Positions 1-9,251 of a stretch of 12,121 nt of DNA are shown piece by piece. A program made the translations under genes and the position numbers. Position 1 is the stretch's first letter. Every line of letters starts with the position of its first letter. The notes under the pieces were generated by a model. The model saw only the letters and a list, made by a program, of their open reading frames with translations. It did not search any database and was not told the origin of the DNA. This DNA is from Intrasporangium_A sp039812505 (GTDB lineage Bacteria; Actinomycetota; Actinomycetes; Actinomycetales; Dermatophilaceae), in the NCBI RefSeq assembly GCF_039812505.1, contig NZ_JBDIAQ010000105.1, forward strand, positions 1 to 12,121, read 5' to 3'.

Positions 1-858
1 GTGCAGCAATCCGGATCGAGTGGGCAGCAATCCGGATCGAGTGGGCAGCAGCCGCCCCCGGCAGACCAGTCTGCCGGCCCCCCGACCGGCCCGCCGGTCC
101 CGGTGGGGGCCGCCCCGCCGGTCCCGGTGGGGGCCGCCCCGCCGGTCCCCGGCGACGGTGCCGGCCCGACACCCGAGGACCCGGTGCGGCTCGACGCGGA
201 CCTGCAGCCCGACCTGTCGCGCGGCCTCTGGCTGGTCAAGTGGCTCGCGGCGATCCCGCACCTGCTCGTCCTGGCGGTCCTGTGGGTCGCGTTCGGGGTG
301 CTGACGGTCGTCGCCTGGTTCGCGATCCTGTTCACCGGTCGTTACCCGCGGGGCATCTTCGAGTTCAACGTGGGCGTGCTGCGGTGGGCGTGGCGCGTCT
401 CGTACTACGCGTTCGACGGCGGTCTAGGCACCGACGAGTACCCGCCCTTCAGCCTCGACCCGCAGCCGGGGGACCGGGCCCGGCTCGAGATCGCCTATCC
501 CGAGCACCTCTCGCGCGGGCTGATCTTCGTCAAGTGGCTGCTCCTGCTGCCGCACTGGCTCTTCCTCGCGATCGTCGTCGGCACGTCGACGTCGTGGACC
601 CGCGTGGTCGAGGAGACCGCGACCAGGACCGAGTACCACTGGCCCGGCGCCCTGGGCTTCCTCGTCCTGGTCGCAGGCGTCGTCCTGCTGTTCACCGGCA
701 GCTACCCGAGGCCGATCTTCGACCTGGTCGTCGGCCTGAACCGGTGGACCTATCGCGTCATCGCCTACGGCGCCCTGATGACCGACGTCTACCCGCCCTT
801 CCGGCTCGACCAGGGAGGTCACGCCCCCGCGACCACCCTCCGACCCCGACCCGTCTGA
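1..858 (+). CDS. Double DUF4389 membrane protein with repetitive N-terminus (5' end possibly cut)
   Basis: The protein (285 codons visible) has a low-complexity N-terminus followed by two copies of the DUF4389 module. Copy 1 begins near residue 73 (LSRGLWLVKW) and ends at DEYPPFSL; copy 2 begins near residue 168 (LSRGLIFVKW) and ends at DVYPPFRL. Each copy has two hydrophobic helices and a GRYPRGIFEF or GSYPRPIFDL motif after the second helix, so about four membrane segments are expected. The function of DUF4389 is unknown; it occurs in bacterial membrane proteins. The N-terminus carries a heptad QQSGSSG twice and an octad PPVPVGAA twice, encoded by near-exact DNA repeats. The first base of the window is the G of a GTG that sits where the repeat would have GGG, so this may be the real start or an internal codon of a longer repeat tract. 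A flavodoxin gene follows after 51 nt. Confidence 0.85.
   Translation: MQQSGSSGQQSGSSGQQPPPADQSAGPPTGPPVPVGAAPPVPVGAAPPVPGDGAGPTPEDPVRLDADLQPDLSRGLWLVKWLAAIPHLLVLAVLWVAFGVLTVVAWFAILFTGRYPRGIFEFNVGVLRWAWRVSYYAFDGGLGTDEYPPFSLDPQPGDRARLEIAYPEHLSRGLIFVKWLLLLPHWLFLAIVVGTSTSWTRVVEETATRTEYHWPGALGFLVLVAGVVLLFTGSYPRPIFDLVVGLNRWTYRVIAYGALMTDVYPPFRLDQGGHAPATTLRPRPV
8..48 (+). repeat. In-frame 21-bp tandem repeat (QQSGSSG)
   Basis: A 21-bp unit encoding QQSGSSG occurs twice in succession and a third copy begins (QQ) before the sequence diverges. The units visible here are identical at DNA level, which points to recent slippage or duplication. More copies may lie upstream, outside the window. Confidence 0.75.
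91..152 (+). repeat. In-frame 24-bp tandem repeat (PPVPVGAA)
   Basis: A 24-bp unit occupies 91-114 and 115-138 with identical sequence, and a partial third copy starts at 139 (PPVPG). It encodes a Pro/Val/Gly/Ala-rich linker before the first membrane module. Confidence 0.8.
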
Positions 859-909
859 CACCGCCCGGCCGGCGCGACGACGCCGCGCCGATGACCTGGA
901 GGTAGCGAG

Positions 910-1452
910 ATGACCGTGCTGATCGTCCACGAGTCGATGTTCGGCAACACCGCGGCGGTGGCGGCCGCCATCGCCGAGGGCATGACGCAGGAGCTGGCGA
1001 GCGGCACCGACTCGACGGGTCCGCCGGCCGTACGGCTCGTCCCGGTGGCAGCGGCGCCGGCCGAGATCCCCGCCGACGTCGGCCTGCTGCTCGTCGGCGC
1101 ACCCACCCACGCCTTCTCGATGCCGCGGTCGAGCACCAGGCAGGACGCCGTCCGCCAGGGCGCCACCGGCAGCGCGGCGGCCGGCGTGCGCGAGTGGGTC
1201 GAGCGCGTGGTACCCCGCGGCGACCTGCCGGTGGTGACCTTCGACACCCGCGTCCACGTCCGGCTGATGCCGGGATCGGCGGCGCGTTCGGCGGCTGCCG
1301 CCCTGCGACGCAACGGCTTCCGGCGAGCCGAGCGAGGCGAGTCCTTTTGGGTAGAAGGAGTACCGGGACCGTTGGCCCACGACGAGCTGCTTCGAGCCCG
1401 GGCATGGGGTGCGGCCCTGGTCGGAAAGCACGCCAGTCCGGCACCCGCCTGA
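910..1452 (+). CDS. Flavodoxin-like domain protein
   Basis: This 180-residue protein starts with a hydrophobic beta strand and a flavodoxin-type phosphate-binding loop, MTVLIVHESMFGNT, in which S9-M-F-G-N-T14 matches the FMN 5'-phosphate loop pattern. A second strand, VGLLLVGAPTHAFSMP (about residues 58-73), fits the flavodoxin fold's FMN-isoalloxazine side loop. The start is well supported: GGAGG at 898-902 lies 7 nt before the ATG. It is probably a cytosolic FMN-binding electron-transfer or quinone-handling protein, but no partner is encoded nearby, so the redox role is inferred from fold only. It lies 51 nt after the DUF4389 gene and may share its transcript. It ends convergently with the ERCC4-Lsr2 gene, with a strong hairpin between them. 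Confidence 0.8.
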   Translation: MTVLIVHESMFGNTAAVAAAIAEGMTQELASGTDSTGPPAVRLVPVAAAPAEIPADVGLLLVGAPTHAFSMPRSSTRQDAVRQGATGSAAAGVREWVERVVPRGDLPVVTFDTRVHVRLMPGSAARSAAAALRRNGFRRAERGESFWVEGVPGPLAHDELLRARAWGAALVGKHASPAPA

Positions 1453-1463
1453 CATGACGGGCC

Positions 1464-1507
1464 GGCTGGGCACCCGGAGTGAAGCAGCCCGCTCCGGGTG
1501 TCCAGCC
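1464..1507. terminator. 16-bp stem-loop between convergent genes, likely bidirectional terminator
   Basis: Positions 1464-1479 pair with 1492-1507 over 16 bp with a single G-U pair and a 12-nt loop. It lies 12 nt after the flavodoxin stop and 46 nt beyond the stop of the leftward ERCC4-Lsr2 gene. No U-tract follows on either strand, so it would be one of the U-less hairpins often seen at actinobacterial gene ends. Terminator function is inferred from position and stem strength. Confidence 0.65.
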
Positions 1508-1552
1508 CCGTCCACCGTCGGCGGGCCGACGCCCTCGGCGGCCGGTGCCCGG

Positions 1553-2548
1553 TCAGCCCGAGGCGCGCTGGGACCGCTCGAAGGCCGCCCAGATCTCGGG
1601 GCGCAGCCGCCCGCGGTCGGCGACGGCATACCCCTGCTCGAGCGCCCAGGCGCGGACCTGCGCGGTGCTCGGCTGCGGCGCCGGGGTGGGACCGGCCGCG
1701 GGCAGCGCGTCGAAACGTGCCGCGCTGCCCTCCTCGAGCCTGGCCTCGTGCGCGGCCGCGGCCAGGAAGCGGTAGGTCCACTCCTGCGCGAGCGCCCGTG
1801 TCTCGGCGAAGACGATCGGCACCGTCGGGTAGCGGGCCTGGCACTCGGCTACGGCGTCCGCGACCGCCGCCGGCCGGACGCGCGTGAGCGCGAAGATGCG
1901 CGAGTATCGCTCCTCGACGACCACGGCGGCATGGGGTATGCCGCTCAGCTCGGCCAGTGCGTACCTCAGCCTCCCGTTCAGCAGCGAGGTGGCGAGGTCC
2001 TCCAGGGACTTGCGTTCCACCGCGGCGGCGATCCGTTTGTCGACCTGCACGGCGTAGTCGCCGACCGCCAGGTGGGCGGTGTGCGTCGTGACCTGCTGCC
2101 GGGAGAACTTCCACGGGTACCGCTCGTGCACGTCGACCAGGACGGCCAGCTCGGCCGGCTCGTCCGGCTCCCGGTTCGGGCCCCCGGCGCGGGCGGTGGG
2201 GAGGGTGACCCGTGGCTTGGCCTGCTTGGTGGTGCGCGCGCTCTGCCAGAAGATCGCCTCGCGGCCCCGCGCGTAGGTCAGCACGAACTGCGAGCGGTTC
2301 TCCCGGCCGCGGTCGAGCACGAGCTCGACCGCGGCGCCGCGCCGCGTGCAGGAGCGGGTGGCGACTCGTTCGACGACGTCCGCGTCCTGCGGCCAGCCCT
2401 CGGCGCGGTGGCAGTAGACCTTCGTCGTGCGTGGCCAGGTCTCGCGGGCCTTCAGTACGATCCCGTTCGGGCCCAACGGGATCCGCACGAGGTAGGGTAG
2501 ACCGCTGGCGTCGTCGGGGTTGCGGGCGATGAGGAAGTCATCGGGCAC
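1553..2548 (-). CDS. ERCC4-type nuclease domain fused to Lsr2 C-terminal DNA-binding domain
   Basis: The 331-residue protein has three parts. Residues 1-130 are an unrecognised conserved-looking region (RIPLGPNGIVLKARETWPR, later FWQSARTTKQ). Residues about 134-265 form an ERCC4/XPF-type nuclease domain: LVDVHE (D139, E142), VGDY (162-165), then ERKSLEDL with E178-R179-K180 and D184, the canonical GDxnERKxxxD signature. Residues about 296-325 match the Lsr2 C-terminal domain that binds the DNA minor groove (VRAWALEQGYAVADRGRLRP), with the RGR hook at 312-314. A Pro/Ala-rich linker joins the last two. The start is a GTG with GGGAGG 8 nt upstream. It follows ppsA by 58 nt on the same strand and may be read through from it, but a functional link is unlikely. 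A role in structure-specific or AT-rich DNA cleavage is inferred from the domains. Confidence 0.85.
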   Translation of the reverse strand: MPDDFLIARNPDDASGLPYLVRIPLGPNGIVLKARETWPRTTKVYCHRAEGWPQDADVVERVATRSCTRRGAAVELVLDRGRENRSQFVLTYARGREAIFWQSARTTKQAKPRVTLPTARAGGPNREPDEPAELAVLVDVHERYPWKFSRQQVTTHTAHLAVGDYAVQVDKRIAAAVERKSLEDLATSLLNGRLRYALAELSGIPHAAVVVEERYSRIFALTRVRPAAVADAVAECQARYPTVPIVFAETRALAQEWTYRFLAAAAHEARLEEGSAARFDALPAAGPTPAPQPSTAQVRAWALEQGYAVADRGRLRPEIWAAFERSQRASG

Positions 2549-2606
2549 GAGCCCATCCTCCCGCCTGCTGCCCCGGCTGTGGGGTTCCCGGGACCGGGCT
2601 GCCGGG

Positions 2607-4972
<2,366 letters not shown>

Positions 4973-4976
<4 letters not shown>

Positions 4977-5851
4977 TGTCTGCTCCTCCGGTGGATGGTC
5001 TGCATGATGACGGTGGCGATCTCCTCGACCGACTTGTTCGCGGAGCTCGTCGAGGGCACGTGGTAGGCCCGCAGCAGCGCCTCGGTGCGGCGGATCTCGT
5101 GGGCGCACTGCTCCATGGACGCGTAGCGGGAGTTCGGGCGCCGCTGCTGGCGGACCTGCGAGAGCCGCTCGGGGGTCGTGACCACCCCGAAGCAGCGGCG
5201 GCGGTGGGGACGCACCGGCTCGGGCAGCTCGGTGCTGTCGAAGTCGTCCTCGACGAGCGGGTAGTTCGCGACGAACAGGCCGTGCTGCAGGGCGAGGTAC
5301 ATGCTCGTCGGGGTCTTGCCGCAGCGCGACGGGCCGAGCAGCAGGACGTCGGCCTTCTCCAGCCCGCGCAGGCTCTGCCCGTCGTCGTGCTCGATGGCGT
5401 ACTCGATCGCCGACATCCGGTGGTTGTAGCGCTTGACGTCGCCCAGGCCGTGCAGCCGGGCCGCGACGTGCAGCGCCTCCCGGCCGAGCACCGACTCGAC
5501 CTGCGGGAGGTGGCTGTCGAAGAAGTCGACGAGCGGGCACTTCGTGCGCTGCAGCTCCTCGCGCAGCTCGATCGAGGCCAGCGTCGAGAACGCGAGCGGG
5601 GTGACGGGTCCCTCGGCCGCCGCGTCGAGTGCCGCGACCACCCGCCGGGCCTCCTCGACCGTGGAGACGAAGGGGAACAGCTTGCGCTCGAAGCGCACGT
5701 CCCGGAACTGGATCAGCAGCGCGTTGCCGAGCGTCTCGGCGCTGATGCCGGTGCTGTCGGAGATGAAGAAGATCGGTACGACCGGCGCCCCGGCGTGGCG
5801 CTGCAGGTGTGCGGGTCTGTCCGCGGTGCGGTGCGGCTCGGCTTCGGTCAT
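4973..5851 (-). CDS. ppsR: PEP synthase regulatory protein (bifunctional kinase/pyrophosphorylase)
   Basis: The 292-residue protein is a member of the DUF299/PPRP family. It inactivates PEP synthase by ADP-dependent phosphorylation of a Thr beside the phospho-His, and reactivates it by phosphate-dependent removal that releases pyrophosphate. Seen in the sequence are the N-terminal family motif FFISDSTGISAETLGNALL (28-46), the conserved VDFFDSHL region (108-115), and the P-loop GPSRCGKTPTSMYLA (173-187) followed by NYPLVEDD (196-203). The ATG is preceded by GAGGG about 4 nt upstream, a rather short spacing; the N-terminus extends about 20 residues beyond the usual family start. It shares a 4-nt overlap with ppsA, its substrate, as expected for this pair. 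No convincing promoter was seen upstream. Confidence 0.95.
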
Positions 5852-5966
5852 CAGTCCCTCACGACGGAGTACGGCGGTGGGCTCCGCTGCTCAGGTTACT
5901 GACGTCGCCGGCGCCGCGGGACCCCGGGCGGCTCCCGGATGACCGCGGGGCGGCGCGCGGTCGCCC

Positions 5967-6009
5967 GTGTCCGGGTTGCCGGTGTCCGGGTTGCCGCTGT
6001 CCGGCACCG
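5967..6009 (+). repeat. 15-bp tandem repeat, about 2.5 copies
   Basis: Unit gtgtccgggttgccg fills 5967-5981 and 5982-5996 exactly, and a third diverged copy follows (ctgtccggcaccg). It lies in the 225-nt gap between the divergent ppsR and TMEM175-like genes. No gene is supported in this gap. Confidence 0.8.
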
Positions 6010-6019
6010 CCGCTGCGTG

Positions 6020-6059
6020 CCGGGCACCATCGCGCGACCGGGCACCACCGCGCGACCGG
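6020..6059 (+). repeat. 18-bp tandem repeat, two copies
   Basis: Unit ccgggcacca(t/c)cgcgcga occupies 6020-6037 and 6038-6055 with one mismatch, and the first bases of a third copy follow (ccgg). It ends 17 nt before the GTG of the TMEM175-like gene, so it covers the place where upstream promoter elements would be. Confidence 0.8.
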
Positions 6060-6064
6060 TCTGA

Positions 6065-6070
6065 CACAAT
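6065..6070 (+). promoter_or_regulatory. Putative -10 hexamer of a leaderless transcript
   Basis: The hexamer CACAAT matches the most conserved -10 bases (A at 2, T at 6) and ends exactly 6 nt before the GTG at 6077, which would place the transcription start on the start codon. No -35 is evident. The same geometry recurs at three other starts in the window. Confidence 0.4.
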
Positions 6071-6076
6071 CTTGCG

Positions 6077-6691
6077 GTGGCCAGCCGATCTGTCGCACGA
6101 CCTCCGGCCCCCGACGGGCCGGGACTCGAACGGCTCATCATGCTCACCGACGCCGTGGTCGCGATCGCGATGACGATCCTGGTGCTCCCCGTCGTCGACG
6201 TGGCCCGCGAAGTGGACACGGCACGGCTCGGCGGTTTCCTGGGCGACAACAGCGACCTGCTGTGGTCCTTCGCGATCAGCTTCGTGGTCATCTACGTCTT
6301 CTGGGCGGCGCACGCGGGGGCGCTGCGCCGGCTGGCCGAGGGTGACACGCAGGTCGCCGGACTGGGACTGCTGAACCTGCTCTGGCTGCTCGTGATCGCC
6401 TTCCTGCCCTTCCCGACGGCCGTCGTCGGCCACCAGCTGGACACCCGCTCGGCCCCGTTCTACATCGGCACGATGCTCGTGCTGTCCGCGCTGACCTCCG
6501 CGATCGGCCTGCTGGTCGACCGGCACACCGGCCGTCCGGGCCAGGTGTGGGCCTGGGTGACGACCGCGGTCTTCGGCGCCTGCACGGTGATCAGCCTCTT
6601 CGACGCGGACCTGGGCCTGCTCGCCCTGCTCGCCCTCCTCGTGCTGCGGCTGCTCGAACGCCGCGCGGTCGGAGCCCGCACCGCGGGATAG
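6077..6691 (+). CDS. TMEM175/DUF1211 family membrane protein (putative K+ channel)
   Basis: The 204-residue protein has the TMEM175 (DUF1211) signature near its N-terminus, RLIMLTDAVVAIAMTILVL (19-37), corresponding to the family's R..aFsDgvfAIa.TLLvL pore-lining helix. A later conserved stretch is LLNLLWLLVIAFLPFPTAVV (98-117). About six hydrophobic helices are present, as in bacterial members, which assemble as tetrameric potassium-permeable channels. The F of the FSD motif is replaced by L-T-D here, so ion selectivity should not be assumed. A stop codon at 6062-6064 in this frame rules out a longer start. GTG at 6077 has no Shine-Dalgarno and is probably leaderless; an ATG at 6140 would cut into the signature. 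It is monocistronic and converges on the CueP gene. Confidence 0.85.
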   Translation: MASRSVARPPAPDGPGLERLIMLTDAVVAIAMTILVLPVVDVAREVDTARLGGFLGDNSDLLWSFAISFVVIYVFWAAHAGALRRLAEGDTQVAGLGLLNLLWLLVIAFLPFPTAVVGHQLDTRSAPFYIGTMLVLSALTSAIGLLVDRHTGRPGQVWAWVTTAVFGACTVISLFDADLGLLALLALLVLRLLERRAVGARTAG

Positions 6692-6724
6692 GGCGGTCCG
6701 CGCGAGCGGCGCGTACGGCCGGAA

Positions 6725-6788
6725 ACAACAGGTCCGCCCTCGCCCGCCCGACCCCGCACGCGCGGGTGACCGGGGCCGGACTTGTTGT
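6725..6788. terminator. Long stem-loop between convergent genes, likely bidirectional terminator
   Basis: Positions 6725-6736 pair with 6777-6788 (12 bp, one G-U). The 40-nt interior can fold a further hairpin, CCCGC/GCGGG. The arms themselves are T-rich at their outer ends: the plus strand reads TTGTTGTGTTCTT after the stem, and the minus strand reads TGTTGTTT. That gives a U-rich tail in both directions, which fits a shared terminator for the TMEM175-like and CueP genes. Nothing else was seen in this gap. Confidence 0.65.
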
Positions 6789-6843
6789 GTTCTTCCGTCC
6801 CGTCCCGATCGGGCGTGGCGCGGTCGGCTCAGCCCCGCTCGCC

Positions 6844-7419
6844 TCAGGCCTGCTCGGTCAGGCGCAGGGTCGTCAGGCAGGTCGGGCTGCCCGCGGTGGT
6901 GGCGAACGGGACGCTGCCCTTGCGGCCGTCGTGCGTCACGGTCACGGTCCCGGTGACGTCGCGCGGCAGCCAGAACCCGACGAAGCCGTTGGCGTAGGTC
7001 GTCGTCTGCTCGTCGACCAGCACCTTGCCCCGGGCATCGACGATGGTGACCGTGACGTCCGCTCCGGCGAGCTCGCCCTGGCACGTGGCGAGGCTGTGGA
7101 AGAAGCACTCGTGCGTCTGCGTCCGGTACGGAGCGATCGACAGGTAGAAGCGGTCGGCCGGCAACGGCAGGCTGGACTCCCGCTCGCCCGCGGTCAGCAC
7201 CAGCTGGGTGTCCCGGACCGACGCGCCGAAGCCGAGCGGCCGGGCCTCGGGCGAGGAGTCGACGGCCTGGACGATCTGCTCGGCGCTCCTGCCGTCGAAG
7301 CCCAGCTGGTGGACGACCGAGTCCGCGGCGGGGGCGGGTGCGTCCGGGGTGGCGGTGTTCGAGCACCCGGCGAGCGCGAGGACGACCGCGGCGAGGACCG
7401 CGACGACAAGCTTGGTCAT
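6844..7419 (-). CDS. CueP-family copper-binding lipoprotein
   Basis: The 191-residue protein begins with a lipoprotein signal peptide ending in LALAGC (lipid-carrying C19), so it should be anchored to the outer face of the membrane. The rest matches the CueP family: LGFGASVRDTQLVL (62-75), LPLPADRFYLSIAPY (84-98), THECFFHSLATCQGEL (102-117), ANGFVGFWLPRDV (143-155) and TCLTTLRL (180-187). Candidate metal ligands are H103, C105, H108, C113 and C181; in Salmonella CueP, conserved Cys residues bind copper and supply periplasmic SodC. ATG at 7419 was chosen because AGGAG lies 8 nt upstream; a GTG at 7428 sits directly on that RBS. No copper pump or CsoR-type regulator is adjacent. A copper buffering or redox-protection role is inferred from the family. 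Confidence 0.88.
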   Translation of the reverse strand: MTKLVVAVLAAVVLALAGCSNTATPDAPAPAADSVVHQLGFDGRSAEQIVQAVDSSPEARPLGFGASVRDTQLVLTAGERESSLPLPADRFYLSIAPYRTQTHECFFHSLATCQGELAGADVTVTIVDARGKVLVDEQTTTYANGFVGFWLPRDVTGTVTVTHDGRKGSVPFATTAGSPTCLTTLRLTEQA

Positions 7420-7448
7420 GTGGAGCACTCCTGAGTTGGCTGCTACGG

Positions 7449-7477
7449 AGTGTAGTAGGGATCGCGCGGTTCGTCAT
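7449..7477 (-). promoter_or_regulatory. Putative sigma70-type promoter of the CueP gene
   Basis: Read on the minus strand, ATGACG (7477-7472) and TACACT (7454-7449) are separated by exactly 17 bp. TGAC and TAnAnT match the consensus core, and the expected transcription start falls near 7442, about 23 nt before the start codon. No obvious CsoR- or CueR-type operator was recognised. Confidence 0.45.
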
Positions 7478-7569
7478 GGCGCGGGAATGTCGCAACGGGC
7501 TGGCCTTCCGGGCGGCGCTCAAGCATGCTGGAGGCTCCCTTTGGCATCGCCGAGTCAGGAGGAACATCG

Positions 7570-9126
7570 ATGACTGCTACGCCAGCGGCCACCGAGGAGG
7601 CCAAGCGCGGAGCCTTCTCGTCCAGACGGGTCTTCATCTTCGCCGCGATCGGGTCGGCCGTCGGGCTCGGCAACATCTGGCGCTTCCCGTACGTGGCCTA
7701 CGAGAACGGCGGCGGGGCGTTCATCCTGCCCTACCTGATCGCGCTGCTCACCGCGGGAATCCCGTTTCTGTTCCTGGACTACTCACTGGGCCACCGCAAC
7801 CGGGGGTCCGCGCCGCTGTCGTTCGCGCGGCTGAGCAGGGGCACGGAGTTCATCGGCTGGTGGCAGGTCGGCATCTGCGCGATCATCGCGGTCTACTACG
7901 CCGCGATCATCGGCTGGTCGCTGCGGTACATGTTCTTCTCCGTCGACAAGTCGTGGGGCGCCGATCCGGAGAAGTTCTTCGGGGGCGAGTTCCTGCGGGC
8001 CGCAGACCCGTCCGCCGGGGTGACCCTCGACTTCGTGCCGGGTGTCCTCGTGCCGGTCATCGTCGTCTGGGTGGTCGTCATCGGGATCATGGCCCTGGGC
8101 GTCCAGAAGGGGGTCGGGGCCACCTCGGTCATCTTCATCCCGGTGCTGCTGCTCGCCTTCGCCGCCCTCGTCGTGCAGGCGCTGCTCCTGCCGGGGGCGA
8201 CCGAGGGCCTGAACGCCCTCTTCTCCCCGAACTGGTCGGCCCTGCAGGAGACCGGGGTGTGGGCGGCCGCCTTCGGCCAGATCTTCTTCTCGCTGTCGAT
8301 CGGGTTCGGCATCATGATCACCTACTCGTCCTACGTCGGCCGCAAGACCGACATGACCGGGTCCGGACTGGTCGTCGGCTTCGCCAACTCCGGCTTCGAG
8401 CTGCTGTGCGGCATCGGTGTCTTCTCGGCGCTCGGCTTCATGGCGCAGGCGTCCGGCACCCAGGTCAGCGAGGTCGCCTCAGGCGGAATCGGCCTGGCGT
8501 TCATCGCCTTTCCCGCGATCATCAGCGAGGCGCCCGCGGGCAGCGTCATCGGCGTGCTCTTCTTCGCCTCGCTGATCATCGCCGGCGTCACCTCGCTCGT
8601 CAGCATCCTCGAGGTCGTCATCTCCGCGGTCCGGGACAAGTTCGAGATGGGCCGCATCCGCGCCACGATGGTGGTCTCGCTGCCGATCGCGATCGTCAGC
8701 ATCCTGCTGTTCAGCACGACGAGCACGCTGACCGTCCTCGACATCATGGACAACTTCATCAACAAGTTCGGCATCCTGCTCGTCGCCGTCGTCAGCATGC
8801 TCGTCGTGGCGTGGGTGCTGCGCGCCCTGCCCCGACTGGCCCGGCACCTGAACCGGTACGGGTCCGTCCCGGTCAAGGGCTGGTGGATCGTGCTGATCTC
8901 GGTCGTGACGCCCGCGATGCTGACCTTCATCCTCGTCAAGGAGTTCCGTGAGGCCGCAGGCACCCCCTACGGGGGCTACCCCGCGTGGATGCTGACGGTC
9001 TTCGGCTGGGGCGTCGCCGCAGCAGTCATCGTCGTGGGAGTGCTCGTCACCTTGGTCAAGTGGCGGCCCGACACCCCGCTCACCGTCCCGGAAGCGGACG
9101 ACCCGACCCTGGAGGTGACCCGATGA
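7570..9126 (+). CDS. metP: Sodium-dependent amino-acid transporter, NSS/SNF family (MetP-type)
   Basis: The 518-residue protein is a LeuT-fold Na+ symporter. TM1 carries GSAVGLGNIWRFP (28-40) with the unwound Na+/substrate site, followed by ENGGGAFILPYL. TM6 has FFSLSIGFGIMITYSSYV followed by GRKTDM. About eleven to twelve hydrophobic segments fill the length. AGGAGG lies 7 nt before the ATG at 7570; the frame extends to 7525, but that upstream start has no RBS. Its stop overlaps the ATG of a small MetS-like gene, and this pairing is characteristic of the MetPS methionine/alanine importer described in Corynebacterium glutamicum. The substrate is therefore inferred as methionine and/or alanine; related NSS proteins move other small amino acids. 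The promoter is not clear. Confidence 0.9.
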   Translation: MTATPAATEEAKRGAFSSRRVFIFAAIGSAVGLGNIWRFPYVAYENGGGAFILPYLIALLTAGIPFLFLDYSLGHRNRGSAPLSFARLSRGTEFIGWWQVGICAIIAVYYAAIIGWSLRYMFFSVDKSWGADPEKFFGGEFLRAADPSAGVTLDFVPGVLVPVIVVWVVVIGIMALGVQKGVGATSVIFIPVLLLAFAALVVQALLLPGATEGLNALFSPNWSALQETGVWAAAFGQIFFSLSIGFGIMITYSSYVGRKTDMTGSGLVVGFANSGFELLCGIGVFSALGFMAQASGTQVSEVASGGIGLAFIAFPAIISEAPAGSVIGVLFFASLIIAGVTSLVSILEVVISAVRDKFEMGRIRATMVVSLPIAIVSILLFSTTSTLTVLDIMDNFINKFGILLVAVVSMLVVAWVLRALPRLARHLNRYGSVPVKGWWIVLISVVTPAMLTFILVKEFREAAGTPYGGYPAWMLTVFGWGVAAAVIVVGVLVTLVKWRPDTPLTVPEADDPTLEVTR

Positions 9127-9251
9127 GTGCCGGCGCTGTCGTCATGATGCTCGTGGCCATGCTGGTCCTGTGGGGCGGGCTCGCCCTCGCGATAGTCAAC
9201 ATCAGCCGCCCCGGGCGCGGCGAGGTCGCCGAGGCGCACCGCGACCTGTGA
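9123..9251 (+). CDS. metS: MetS-type small subunit of NSS amino-acid importer
   Basis: This 42-residue protein has one membrane helix (about 5-26, VVMMLVAMLVLWGGLALAIV) with the W-G-G-L motif usual in MetS, followed by a short charged tail (SRPGRGEVAEAHRDL). It overlaps metP by 4 nt (ATGA), so it is probably translated by coupling. In C. glutamicum the MetS subunit is needed for MetP transport. It is easily missed because of its size; the identity rests on the helix motif, the length and the position directly after metP. Confidence 0.88.
   Translation: MSAGAVVMMLVAMLVLWGGLALAIVNISRPGRGEVAEAHRDL

Noticed and set aside
819..2114. Long leftward open frames opposite the flavodoxin gene and over the ERCC4-Lsr2 gene.
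   Set aside because: They span the intergenic hairpin and two real genes, have an Arg/Ala/Gly-rich composition and contain no domain.
2549..2606. Possible terminator between ppsA and the ERCC4-Lsr2 gene (CCCGGC/GCCGGG, with an inner TCCCGGGA palindrome).
   Set aside because: The stem is only 6 bp with a long interior and no U-tract, which is weak evidence in GC-rich DNA.
5852..5920. TAACCT as a -10 element for ppsR.
   Set aside because: No -35 match at the proper spacing and no supporting context; too weak to list as a promoter.
5859..6098. A 79-codon leftward open frame in the gap upstream of ppsR.
   Set aside because: It is made largely of the translated tandem repeats, has no RBS, overlaps the start of the TMEM175-like gene and resembles no family.
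7525..7569. Upstream start for metP adding 15 residues.
   Set aside because: ATG at 7570 has AGGAGG at ideal spacing, whereas the 7525 start has none and its added residues are not typical of NSS N-termini.
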